NCBI GenBank assembly: GCA_017419405.1
Contig: JAFOLH010000008.1
Location: 430,491-494,490 of the forward strand
From: Renibacterium sp.
Lineage (GTDB): Bacteria > Actinomycetota > Actinomycetes > Actinomycetales > Micrococcaceae
Direction of reading: 5' to 3'
DNA length: 64,000 bases
Shown: positions 28,034 through 36,470 of the stretch, in pieces
Layout: each line of letters starts with the position of its first letter
How positions within the stretch are numbered: the first letter of the stretch is position 1
Position numbers and translations under genes: made by a program
The notes under the pieces: model-generated
Database searches by the model: none
Told to the model about the DNA's origin: nothing
Seen by the model: only the letters and a program-made list of their open reading frames with translations

Positions 28034-28100
28034 ACTGAATCACTGGGCTGAGCCGAATCATTGGCCGGGCTGAGTCGGGTCGTCCGGTGGCATGCTGCCG

Positions 28101-28135
28101 GGGCGCTCCCGACTCATGACGAATCGGGAGCGCCC
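28101..28135. terminator. 12-bp hairpin between marR and the secreted-protein genes
   Basis: GGGCGCTCCCGA and TCGGGAGCGCCC flank an 11-base loop. It lies between convergent marR and the 28174-28581 gene. A smaller repeat, CTAGAC..GTCTAG (28160-28177), touches the stop codon of the latter. Confidence 0.65.
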
Positions 28136-28173
28136 ACTGCGCTGATTTTCAGCTAAGGCCTAGACTCAAGCGT

Positions 28174-28581
28174 CTAGAATTTCGGGATTACCTTGAGGTT
28201 GGTCCAATAGGAGTTGACCAACGCGGGTGGAATAGGCACAGCATGCGGTGCGACGGTCACGGCGAAGGTTTGGTTCTGTCCGTTGGCGTCGTACGTCATT
28301 GACTTGTTGTCGGCGACGGTCCCGTCCGGAGCTCCGGAACCGTAAATGACCTCGAAACTCTTGAATCCATATCCTGCTGGGCAAGCCACGCTCACAGTGC
28401 TGCCGTCATAACTTGGCACTGAATTCCAGGAAACCGAACAAACCTCGGGGTGGTAGAAGGTGTATTTTCCGTCATCGGTGTATTCCTTGAAGACGATGTT
28501 GCCGGCTGCGGAAGCCGTCGGAACAATCGCGAAGAACATTACGAAAACAATTGACACTACGGCGAATATTCGCTTTTTCAT
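28174..28581 (-). CDS. Small secreted protein, unknown function
   Basis: 135 residues; AAAGGAG precedes the ATG at 28581. A signal peptide ('KKRIFAVVSIVFVMFFAIV') ends near 'ASAAG', leaving a mature part of about 109 residues. Two cysteines ('PEVCSVSW' and 'VACPAGYG') could form a disulfide. The rest is rich in Tyr, Ser, Thr and Asn and looks like beta structure. Base composition is lower in GC than the neighbours. It lies 29 bases after the next secreted gene in the same direction. I do not recognise a family. Confidence 0.75.
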   Translation of the reverse strand: MKKRIFAVVSIVFVMFFAIVPTASAAGNIVFKEYTDDGKYTFYHPEVCSVSWNSVPSYDGSTVSVACPAGYGFKSFEVIYGSGAPDGTVADNKSMTYDANGQNQTFAVTVAPHAVPIPPALVNSYWTNLKVIPKF

Positions 28582-28610
28582 GGAGCTCCTTTGCTGTGCT
28601 CGAGTATCAA

Positions 28611-29243
28611 TCAATTGCTGGTGAAATCATTCTTGCTGGCCGGCTGCCCGTTCTTCTCCAAAACCCAGCCACTGGCTTCTACGATGTCGATCCGCACCGC
28701 GTCATCCGCGCTCATCTTGACTTTCGCGGTGGTGTTGACATCGCACTTCCAGTAGGCCCCCCAACCTTGGAGTTTGTAGAACGTCGGTGTGGCGGTCAGG
28801 CCGTCGACTTGGGCGGTCAACGAAATCTGATTGCTCTGCGAAAAGGCCACCGTGGTGCCGTTGGTGTAGGTCGTGCTCCGGGTGTAGGTGTAATCGGCTC
28901 CAGCACTGCCCTTGAGCGACTTCGTGAATTCAGGCGACAGCCCGATGGTCAATTTGACCGACTGCGTGTACGAATCTTGGACCTGGTCGATCGTTGTGGT
29001 GGTGTCGGTCGTGGTCAGTGTGCTCTTCACGCCCTTCGGCAACCGGACCGTGGTGCCCGCCGCTGTGGTGTATGCATTCTTCGACGTCAGCACCGGATAC
29101 TGCACTCCGTCGCACGGCAGATCGGCCAGGGTGTGTTTGGTGTCCGAGCTGATTCCGCCGGCGGCACTCGCGGCCGGAGCGGTACCGGCCAGCAGGCCGA
29201 CGGCCAGGGTTGCGGTCGTGATGAGAAGCCCAATTCGTCTCAT
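28611..29243 (-). CDS. Secreted Thr/Ser-rich beta protein, possible pore-former-like fold
   Basis: 210 residues with a clear signal peptide ('LLITTATLAVGLLAGTAPA', cleavage near 'ASAAG'); GAGGAAA lies upstream. The mature part has long stretches of alternating polar residues, such as 'STLTTTDTTTTIDQVQDSY' and 'YTYTRSTTYTNGTTVAFSQS', separated by 'LTIGLSPEFTKSLKGSAGA'. This resembles the amphipathic strands of aerolysin/ETX-MTX2-type pore-forming proteins, but the resemblance is by eye. Two cysteines ('LPCDGV', 'YWKCDV') may bond. It is first gene of a two-gene secreted unit. Function unknown. Confidence 0.7.
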   Translation of the reverse strand: MRRIGLLITTATLAVGLLAGTAPAASAAGGISSDTKHTLADLPCDGVQYPVLTSKNAYTTAAGTTVRLPKGVKSTLTTTDTTTTIDQVQDSYTQSVKLTIGLSPEFTKSLKGSAGADYTYTRSTTYTNGTTVAFSQSNQISLTAQVDGLTATPTFYKLQGWGAYWKCDVNTTAKVKMSADDAVRIDIVEASGWVLEKNGQPASKNDFTSN

Positions 29244-29259
29244 GGTGTAATTTTTCCTC

Positions 29260-29289
29260 AGGGTAGTTTTGGTGACTTATTGTTTCCAA
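29260..29289 (-). promoter_or_regulatory. Candidate promoter of the secreted two-gene unit
   Basis: On the minus strand, TTGGAA (29289-29284) and TACCCT (29265-29260) are 18 bases apart and 16 bases before the start codon. The rest of 29244-29507 is AT-rich and shows no gene. Confidence 0.45.
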
Positions 29290-29507
29290 AAGCACGCCCG
29301 GGAAGAATGAAATGATCTCTCCGGAAAGAAAGATTGACGCCATCCCCGAGCGGCAATCACATCCTAAGCACAGGCTCATCAAACGTCTGACCTCTTTATG
29401 GAATCTTTATGTTTCCTTCGCGAATCGTTAACCCGAATTTTTGACAGAATCCATTTGCTGGCCAATGAATTCGTTCAGAATAAATCCAGGAAAAATTCAG
29501 ACAAAAA

Positions 29508-30398
29508 TCAGAATGAATCGATATCGCCCGGAGTGAAAAGTTCGGCGGCCCGACCCACGATCAACCGGTCCGGGGTGCCCACCACGTCGTGGTCCTTGCC
29601 CGGGTAATCGAACCGGGCCAGGACATGGCGCATGGCCTCCAGCCTGGCGCGCTTCTTGTCGTTGCTCTTCACCACGGTCCACGGGGAATGCCGGGTATCG
29701 GTCTTCCGGAACATCGCTTCCTTGGCCGCAGTGTAGGCATCCCATTTGTCCAGGGACGCCAAGTCCATCGGCGAAAGTTTCCATTGCCGGACCGGATCGA
29801 CCTGCCGGATCGTGAACCGGGTGAACTGCTCGGCCCGGGACACGGAGAACCAGAATTTCACCACGTCGATGCCGTCGTTGACCAGCATTTTCTCGAAAGC
29901 CGGAGCCTGGCGGAGGAACTCGGCGTATTGCGCCTCGGAGCAGAAGCCCATCACCCGCTCCACCCCGGCGCGGGTGTACCAGGAACGGTCGAACAACACC
30001 ATTTCCCCGGCTGCCGGCAGGTGGTAGACGTAACGTTGGAAATACCACTGGCTCTGTTCCCGTTCGGTGGGCTTTTCCAGCGCGACCACCCGCGCGCCGC
30101 GCGGGTTCAGATGTTCGGTGAACCGCTTGATCGTGCCGCCCTTGCCGGCGGCGTCCCGGCCTTCGAAGAGCAGCACGATGCGCCGTCCGGTGTCCTTGAC
30201 CCAATTCTGCAATTTCAACAGTTCGATCTGCAGCAGACGCTTGTCCATTTCGTAGACTTCACGGGACAGCCGGGTGTCGTAGGGATAGCCTTCGCGCCAG
30301 GTGTCCACCGCCACGCCGTCCGGGCCGATCAACACCGGATCGTCGTCGTCGGCGTCCAAAACACTGAATCCGGGCAGCGCGAGCTTCATTTCGACCAT
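29508..30398 (-). CDS. ppk2: Polyphosphate kinase 2 (PPK2 family)
   Basis: 296 residues from ATG at 30398; an open frame to 30677 overlaps the PPTase gene and is rejected. The Walker A motif 'EGRDAAGKGGT' is at about 79-89, Walker B 'MVLFDRSWYTRAGVE' at about 133-147 (Asp137), and the lid is 'SNDKKRARLEAMRHVL'. PPK2 transfers phosphate between polyphosphate and nucleotides, usually making NTP/NDP from polyP; the single-domain length fits class I. TATGGT lies 6 bases before the start, implying a leaderless mRNA. It diverges from the PPTase with only 22 bases between. A link to ATP supply for the nearby synthetase is speculation. Confidence 0.93.
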   Translation of the reverse strand: MVEMKLALPGFSVLDADDDDPVLIGPDGVAVDTWREGYPYDTRLSREVYEMDKRLLQIELLKLQNWVKDTGRRIVLLFEGRDAAGKGGTIKRFTEHLNPRGARVVALEKPTEREQSQWYFQRYVYHLPAAGEMVLFDRSWYTRAGVERVMGFCSEAQYAEFLRQAPAFEKMLVNDGIDVVKFWFSVSRAEQFTRFTIRQVDPVRQWKLSPMDLASLDKWDAYTAAKEAMFRKTDTRHSPWTVVKSNDKKRARLEAMRHVLARFDYPGKDHDVVGTPDRLIVGRAAELFTPGDIDSF

Positions 30399-30404
30399 GT
30401 CCCG

Positions 30405-30414
30405 ACCATAGAGT
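30405..30414. promoter_or_regulatory. Overlapping divergent -10 elements of ppk2 and PPTase
   Basis: On the minus strand TATGGT occupies 30410-30405, 6 bases from the ppk2 ATG. On the plus strand TAGAGT occupies 30409-30414, 6 bases from the PPTase GTG. The two hexamers share two base pairs, so polymerases could not occupy both at once. Confidence 0.6.
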
Positions 30415-30420
30415 GGGGGA

Positions 30421-31095
30421 GTGAACCACCGATTAATGACCGGTGAACCGGTGAGGTTCGACGGCGTGGCCCTGCAAGCCGTGCAACTAGCCGGCGTGAC
30501 ACCGGAGCCGGCCTGGCTCAACGGCCCCGAAACGGTCCGGGCCGAGCGCTTCGCCACCGCGGAACTGCGCCGCGACTTCATCGCACGGCGGACCGCCGTG
30601 CGGATTTTCGCGGCCGCGCTGCTCGACCTGGACCCGGCCGGATTGGCGCCGCGGTACAGCTGCCCGGAACACGGCACCGGCCCGGAGCTGGACCACGGCC
30701 GGCCCGGCTTCGCGGTTCAGGGCGAAGCGTTGCCGATCTCCTTGAGCAGCTCCAGCCGTCGCGGCTGGTTGTTGCTGGGTGCCGCCGCAGCGCCCGGAAG
30801 CCGGCTCGGGGTGGATCTGGAATGGATCGCGTCAGTCGGCTTCGAGGGCTTCGACGAACTGGTGCTCAGCGCTGCGGAGCGGCAGGATTTGGCAGCTTTG
30901 CCGGAAGCCGAAAGCCTGCCCAGGCGGGCCCGGATCTGGTCCCGCAAGGAAGCCTGGTCGAAAGCCGAAGGCAGCGGCCTGCAGGGCCGAATCAGCGGAA
31001 TCGACTCAGCGGCCGCGGGCATCGTGGACATCCCGAACCAGCTGATCGGCCTGCCCGAAGGCTTTGTCGCGGCGCAAGCCGTGCAGTCCGGTTAG
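30421..31095 (+). CDS. 4'-phosphopantetheinyl transferase (Sfp-type)
   Basis: 224 residues from a GTG 6 bases after TAGAGT. Sfp-type PPTases move phosphopantetheine from CoA to the serine of a carrier protein. The Mg-binding motif 'LGVDLEWIASVGFEGF' has Asp132 and Glu134, and the second motif 'WSRKEAWSKAEG' has Trp173, Lys176, Glu177 and Lys181. It converges on the M1 peptidase and Pls-like synthetase genes, whose carrier domain (Ser542) is the obvious local target. Confidence 0.88.
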   Translation: MNHRLMTGEPVRFDGVALQAVQLAGVTPEPAWLNGPETVRAERFATAELRRDFIARRTAVRIFAAALLDLDPAGLAPRYSCPEHGTGPELDHGRPGFAVQGEALPISLSSSSRRGWLLLGAAAAPGSRLGVDLEWIASVGFEGFDELVLSAAERQDLAALPEAESLPRRARIWSRKEAWSKAEGSGLQGRISGIDSAAAGIVDIPNQLIGLPEGFVAAQAVQSG

Positions 31096-31125
31096 GCGCC
31101 GCAGGCCGGTTTCGGGCGCGCCGGC

Positions 31126-32484
31126 TCAGGGCATTGCCGGCAACTCGCTCCGGTACAACCACGGGTCCAGCAATCCGGCGGCCGAAAATCCCGGGTTCAG
31201 CTCCTCAACCAAGGCGAAGAAGTCCGCGGTGCACACCGAGCCGTGGGCAAACCTCCCGGTCCATTCCCGGAGCAGGGCGAAGAACGCCGCGTCGCCGAGC
31301 GCGATCCGCAGTGCGTGCACCGCCAAGGCGCCGCGTTTGTAGACCCGGTCGTCGAACATGTCCGCGGGCCCGGGCCGGCCGATCAGCAGGTCCTGGGCCT
31401 CGCCGGAAAGTTTCCGGTGCGCGGCCTCGGCGCGGCTGCGCGCATCGGCGGCGCCGGAGGCCTCGGACCAGATCCATTCCGCATAACAGGCGAAGCCTTC
31501 GTGCAGCCAGATGTCCTGCCAGCTGAGCAGCGTCAGGGAGTTGCCGAACCACTGGTGCGAGAGTTCGTGTGCAATCAGCCGCTGCGACTCCCAACCGGGC
31601 GCCAAATGGTTGCTCCCGATGATCGACACCGATTGGGCTTCCAAAGGGATGTCCAACTCGTCGTCGGTGACTACCACGGTGTAGCCGCGGAACGGATAGC
31701 TGCCGAAGCAGAATTCGAAGGTGTCCATCATGGCGCGTTGCTGGGCCAGCCCGGCGGCGGCGCGTGCGGCGAGTGCTGCCGGAGCGGCGACGGAGAGCGG
31801 GACCAGGCCGGTCTGCGCGCGGTGCGTGCCCCGGGGCAGCTCGGCCAAGGGGAACAGCTGATAGCGGCCGATCTGCACGGTGGCCAAATAGCTCGCCATC
31901 GGTTCCGGCTGGTCGTAGACCCAGGTTTCCCGGCTCGATTTGCTGCTGTGCGCGATCAGCGTGCCGTTGCACACCGGACGGTAGTTCGCATCGGTGCTCA
32001 CCGAGATCCGGAAACTGGCTTTTTGGCTCGGATGGTCATTGCACGGGAACCAGGTGGGGGCACCGGTGGGCTGGCCGGCGACCAGCACGCCGTCCGCGAG
32101 CTCCTCCCAACCGACATCGCCCCAGAGCCCCATCGAGGGTGTGGGGTTTCCTTCGTAACGGACCTCGACGTGGAACGCGCGGTCCTTCGCCAGCGGCTCG
32201 GCCAGGCTGATCAACAACTGGCCTTGGCGTTGCGCGTATTTGGCCACCCGGAGGTTTTTGCCGCCGGACTTCACCGCGATCTTCCCGGCGCGCAAACCCT
32301 CCAGGTTGAGCATGATCGACTTCAGTTTCGTTTGCGCGACGGCCTCGATGCCGGCTTTGCCGATCAACCGGTTGCTGGCCAGTCGGCAGTCCAAGTCCAA
32401 ATCGTAATGCTGCACCCGGTAATCATCGGTGCCGTGGCCCGGAGTGTACGGATCCAAGACGTTGTTTTCGCTGCTAATGCTCAT
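31126..32484 (-). CDS. M1-family zinc aminopeptidase coupled to the Pls-like synthetase
   Basis: 452 residues. The zinc site is complete: HELSH at 306-310 and Glu329 in 'WLHEGFACYAEW' (HEXXH-X18-E). The substrate-binding GAMEN-type segment appears as 'LEAQSVSIIG' (281-290). At 452 residues it has the N-terminal beta domain and catalytic domain but lacks the C-terminal half of PepN. No signal peptide is seen. Its ATG overlaps the synthetase stop (ATGA), so the two are translationally coupled. In epsilon-polylysine producers a zinc aminopeptidase degrades the polymer from its end (from memory), which suggests that role here. Confidence 0.9.
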   Translation of the reverse strand: MSISSENNVLDPYTPGHGTDDYRVQHYDLDLDCRLASNRLIGKAGIEAVAQTKLKSIMLNLEGLRAGKIAVKSGGKNLRVAKYAQRQGQLLISLAEPLAKDRAFHVEVRYEGNPTPSMGLWGDVGWEELADGVLVAGQPTGAPTWFPCNDHPSQKASFRISVSTDANYRPVCNGTLIAHSSKSSRETWVYDQPEPMASYLATVQIGRYQLFPLAELPRGTHRAQTGLVPLSVAAPAALAARAAAGLAQQRAMMDTFEFCFGSYPFRGYTVVVTDDELDIPLEAQSVSIIGSNHLAPGWESQRLIAHELSHQWFGNSLTLLSWQDIWLHEGFACYAEWIWSEASGAADARSRAEAAHRKLSGEAQDLLIGRPGPADMFDDRVYKRGALAVHALRIALGDAAFFALLREWTGRFAHGSVCTADFFALVEELNPGFSAAGLLDPWLYRSELPAMP

Positions 32485-35400
32485 GAACTCGGTTCGTTGA
32501 TCGTCGAATGCGCGGCCGGCCGCTGCGCTGCCGGCCCTTTCCAGGGGCTGACCGGGTTGCCGATCCAGTAGCTGCCTGCCGGAACAGTTTCCCCGCGCAT
32601 CACCAAGGACGCCGGCCCCACGGTGCCACCGCGGGCAATCCGGGCCGCCGGGAGGATGACTCCGTGCGGGCCCATGGTCGCCCCGTCTTCCAGGGTAACC
32701 GTGTCCAGCGCCATGATCCGGTCGTGGAACAGGTGAGTCTGCACTACGCAACCGCGGTTGACCGTGGCGCTTTCGCCCAGGGTGACCAGATCGGCTTCCG
32801 GCAACCAATAGGACTCGCACCAGGCGCCGTGGCCGATTTTCGCGCCGAGCGCACGCAGCCACCAGACCAAGGCGGGGGTGCCGCTGGCCGCCCTGGCGAA
32901 CCACGGCGCAGCAACCAGCTCGATGAAGGTGTCCACCACTTCGTTCCGCCAGATGAAGGAGCTCCAGAGCGGGTGCTCGCCCACCCTGATCCGGCCGACC
33001 AGGAGCCATTTCGCGATGACGGCGCTGCCGGCGGCGACCGCACCGGCAAGCATCACCACGACTCCGCTGAGCAGCGCCGCGACGAAATAGCCGGTGTGCC
33101 CGGCCAACCAGGAGAACACCGCGAGTACGCTGACCGCGATCGCGACGGTCAACATGGCCGGCACGAAGCGGCAGACTTCCCAGAGGGCTCTGGCGATTTT
33201 GAGTTTCCGCGGCGGTTCGAAGGTGCGTGAGGCATCGGAACTCTGCGCCACCCGGCGCAAGCGGACCGGTGGCGAGCCCAGCCAGGACGTGCCGGCCTTG
33301 GCTTTCGCCGGGGTTGCGGACAGCACTGCAACCAGGGAATTCTTGGGCACCGAACGGCCGGCCGCGGTCATCCCGGAATTGCCCAGGAAAGCGCGTTTGC
33401 CGATTTTCGCCGGGGCGATGTGCACGAAGCCGCCGCCCAGTTCATAGGAGGCGACCATGGTGTCGTCGGCCAGGAAGGCGCCATCGCCGACCGTGGTCAT
33501 CGAGGGCAGCAGGAGGACCGTGGAGGCTTCCACATTCTTGCCGATTTTGGCGCCGAGCAACCTCAGCCAGACCGGGGTGAACAGCGAAGCGTAGATCGGG
33601 AAGAGCAGGTCCCGGGCCAGGTCGAGCACCCGTTCGGTGGCCCAGACCTGCCAACCGATCCGGCTGCGCACCGGATGGAAACCCGCACGCAGGCCCAGGC
33701 TGAGCAGCCGCACGGTGCCGAGGACCAGAGCCATCAGCAGCACGAACCAGATCAAGGTCATCAGCGGCACCGAGATCAGCGCCTGCCAATAAAGGTGCTC
33801 CAACGAAGGAATTGCCGGCACATCCACGCCGGCGGGCGAGTCCCACAGCGCGGCGGCCAGGGCCAGTCCGCAGTATCCGGCGACCGCAGCGGCCAGGAAC
33901 GGGATCATCGCCAGGACCGTCGAAGCGGAAGCGTAAATGGCCAACCACAACCGGTTGCTGCGTTGCGGTGCCACGGGCCAGTCCGGCCGGGCTTTGCCGA
34001 CGCGTTGCGCCGGCGAGCCGGAATACTGCTGGCCCGCGCGGACTTTGCCCAAGACCGCGGAGCCGGCGGCAATCTGGGCGCCTTTGCCGATCCGGGTTCC
34101 GGGCATCAAGGTGCTTCGCGCGCCGACCGTGGCATCGGCTCCGACCGAAATGGTTCCGATATGCACATTGTCGCCGTCGATCCACCAGCCGGAGAGGTCC
34201 ACTTCGGGCTCGATCGAGGCGCCTTCGCCCAAGCTGAGGAAGCCGGTGACCGGCGGCACCGAGTGCAAGCTCACGTCCTTGCCGATCTTCGCGCCCAGGG
34301 CTCTGGCGTAATGGGTCACCCAGGGTGCGCTGGCCAGTGAAACCGCCTGGGCCAGATCGGCGATCTGTTCCGCGAGCCAGAGCCGCAGATGCACCCGGCC
34401 GCTGCGCGGGTAAACGCCCGGTTCCACGTCGCGGAGCAAGATCCGGGCAGCCAGCACCGAAATCGACATCCGGCCCCAAGGGCTGACGAAAACCGCCCAG
34501 CAGGCCAGCACCCACCACCAGCTGACCGTGGGGATGTGCCAGGCTCCGGAGCCTTCGGTCCCGTTCAGCACGGCGATCAGGTTGTTGAAGATCATCAGGT
34601 AGGTCAGCCACCGCATGCCGACCAGAATGTGCAGCGGGATGCCCATCAGGGTCTGGAAGACCTGGGACTTCCGTGCCGTGCGGCGGACTTCCCGGACCAC
34701 GGCGGGCGCGGCGTGCTCGTAGTCCGGCACGGATTGCCGGGCCAGGTCGACCAGGGCGCCGATCCTGGGATGCGCGTAGATGTTCGCCACGGTGATCGTG
34801 GGGTAGCGGACCCGCAGTGCGGACACCAGCTGCGCGGCGGCCAGCGAACCGCCGCCTTGCGCGAAGAAGTCGGCATCCAAATTCACCGCGGATCCGCCCA
34901 GCACCGAATTCCAACGGTCCAGGATCCACTGCGCGTCCGGTTCGAGCTCCAAGTCGACGACTTCCTCGCCGCTGCCGCTGCTGGGCAACGGCCAGGGCAG
35001 TGCGTTCCGGTCGACTTTGCCGCTGGTTTTGGTCGGCAGGGTTTCGGCCACGGTCAGCATCGGGATCAGCGGGGCCGGCAGCTCGGCGCCGAGCAGGCGG
35101 CGGAACTCGGCGAGCTCACTCGCCGCGTCCGGTTCCAGCACCAGGTATCCGACCAGGATCTGGTTTCCGGCCCCGGTGGTCTTCACCGCGGCAGCTGCCC
35201 CGGCGACGCCCGGCAGCCCTTGCAAGGCGGCATCGATTTCGCCGAGCTCGATCCGCCGGCCGCCCAGTTTCACCTGCTCGTCGGCCCGGCCCATGAAGAT
35301 CAGGCCGGCGGATTCGAAGCGGACCAAGTCACCGCTGCGATAGGCGCGCGGCCAGCCGAAGGCGGGCATCGGCGCATACTTTTCCGCGTCCTTGGCCGGG

Positions 35401-36470
35401 TCCAGATAACGGGCCAGGCCGACGCCGCCGATGATCAGCTCGCCGATCTCGCCTTCCGCGACCGGCAGCCCGGCGGCATCGACGACGGCCAGGTCCCAAC
35501 CGTCCAGGGGCAAGCCGATGCGCACCGGGTTGCCTTCCGGGCCGCTATGGCCGCCCATCAAGGCGGCGCAGGCCACCACGGTGGCCTCGGTGGGGCCGTA
35601 GGTGTTCCAGACTTCACGGTCTTCCACCGCCAACCGATCGGCCAGCTCGGGCGGGCAGGCCTCGCCGCCGAAAATCAGCAGCCGGACGTTTTCCAAAGCT
35701 TCGGCGGGCCAGAGCGCAGCCAGCGTGGGAACCGTGGAGACCACCGTGATGCCGTGCGAGATCAACCACGGCCCCAAGTCCATGCCGGTGCGCACCAGGG
35801 AACGGGGCGCCGGCACCAGGCACGCGCCGTGCCGCCAGGCGAGCCACATCTCTTCGCAGGAGGCGTCGAACGCCACGGAAAGGCCGGCCAGCACCCGGTC
35901 GTTGCTGCCGATCGGTTCGGCTTGCAGGAAAAGCCGGGCCTCGGCGTCGACGAAGGCTGCTGCCGACCGGTGGCTGACCGCGACGCCTTTCGGCGTCCCG
36001 GTGGAGCCGGACGTGAAGATGATCCAGGAGTCGTCGTCGGGCGAGGGCGTCCGCGGAGCCGGAAACGGCGTCGGGCGATCCTTGCCGACCACGATTTCGC
36101 CGGCGTGCAGCACCCCGGCGACCTTGGCTTCGCTGAACACCAGCTTGGCGCGTTCGTCCGGATCGTCGGCATCGACTGGGACGTAGGCGGCGCCGATCAT
36201 CAAGACCGAAAGGATCGCGATGTACAGTTCGGCGGTGCCGGACGGTATCCGCACGCCGACTTTGTCGCCGGCGCCCAAGCCCGCCAGGTGCAGCGTTTTG
36301 GCGTAGCCTTTGACCTCGCGCAGCAACTCGGCGTAGCTCAGCGAGCGCTCGCCGTCGTCGAGTGCGGAAGCGTCAGGGAAAGCCGCCGCGGTCGAGTTGA
36401 GGATGTCGATCAGCGTCCGTTCCGGCGGGGTTGCTGCGGAACCGGGCAGCTGAGGGGCATAGACGTTCAT
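32481..36470 (-). CDS. Pls-like single-module membrane NRPS (epsilon-poly-L-lysine synthetase type)
   Basis: 1,329 residues, near the ~1,300 of Streptomyces Pls. Adenylation domain about 18-495: A3 'IIFTSGSTGTPKGVAVSH' (150-167), A5 'NTYGPTEA' (289-296), A7 'YRSGDLV' (377-383), A8 'GRADEQVKLGGRRIELGEID' (394-413), A10 Lys485. Carrier domain about 505-580 with Ser542 ('QGGGSL'). Six membrane segments in pairs (about 612-666, 841-926, 1102-1156) separate three soluble domains (about 670-835, 945-1080, 1165-1310) with left-handed-helix hexapeptide-like repeats. This is the NRPS_term_dom layout, in which the soluble domains join monomers without a thioesterase. Aligned to GrsA the pocket reads D202, A203, E206, S245, I266, G268, T290, V298, V299, K485. 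Coupled by overlaps to both neighbours. Confidence 0.9.
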   Translation of the reverse strand: MNVYAPQLPGSAATPPERTLIDILNSTAAAFPDASALDDGERSLSYAELLREVKGYAKTLHLAGLGAGDKVGVRIPSGTAELYIAILSVLMIGAAYVPVDADDPDERAKLVFSEAKVAGVLHAGEIVVGKDRPTPFPAPRTPSPDDDSWIIFTSGSTGTPKGVAVSHRSAAAFVDAEARLFLQAEPIGSNDRVLAGLSVAFDASCEEMWLAWRHGACLVPAPRSLVRTGMDLGPWLISHGITVVSTVPTLAALWPAEALENVRLLIFGGEACPPELADRLAVEDREVWNTYGPTEATVVACAALMGGHSGPEGNPVRIGLPLDGWDLAVVDAAGLPVAEGEIGELIIGGVGLARYLDPAKDAEKYAPMPAFGWPRAYRSGDLVRFESAGLIFMGRADEQVKLGGRRIELGEIDAALQGLPGVAGAAAAVKTTGAGNQILVGYLVLEPDAASELAEFRRLLGAELPAPLIPMLTVAETLPTKTSGKVDRNALPWPLPSSGSGEEVVDLELEPDAQWILDRWNSVLGGSAVNLDADFFAQGGGSLAAAQLVSALRVRYPTITVANIYAHPRIGALVDLARQSVPDYEHAAPAVVREVRRTARKSQVFQTLMGIPLHILVGMRWLTYLMIFNNLIAVLNGTEGSGAWHIPTVSWWWVLACWAVFVSPWGRMSISVLAARILLRDVEPGVYPRSGRVHLRLWLAEQIADLAQAVSLASAPWVTHYARALGAKIGKDVSLHSVPPVTGFLSLGEGASIEPEVDLSGWWIDGDNVHIGTISVGADATVGARSTLMPGTRIGKGAQIAAGSAVLGKVRAGQQYSGSPAQRVGKARPDWPVAPQRSNRLWLAIYASASTVLAMIPFLAAAVAGYCGLALAAALWDSPAGVDVPAIPSLEHLYWQALISVPLMTLIWFVLLMALVLGTVRLLSLGLRAGFHPVRSRIGWQVWATERVLDLARDLLFPIYASLFTPVWLRLLGAKIGKNVEASTVLLLPSMTTVGDGAFLADDTMVASYELGGGFVHIAPAKIGKRAFLGNSGMTAAGRSVPKNSLVAVLSATPAKAKAGTSWLGSPPVRLRRVAQSSDASRTFEPPRKLKIARALWEVCRFVPAMLTVAIAVSVLAVFSWLAGHTGYFVAALLSGVVVMLAGAVAAGSAVIAKWLLVGRIRVGEHPLWSSFIWRNEVVDTFIELVAAPWFARAASGTPALVWWLRALGAKIGHGAWCESYWLPEADLVTLGESATVNRGCVVQTHLFHDRIMALDTVTLEDGATMGPHGVILPAARIARGGTVGPASLVMRGETVPAGSYWIGNPVSPWKGPAAQRPAAHSTINEPSS

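Noticed and set aside
29441..29470. TTGACA-based plus-strand promoter at 29441
   Set aside because: No good -10 at 16-18 bases and no plus-strand gene follows; it would only transcribe antisense into ppk2.
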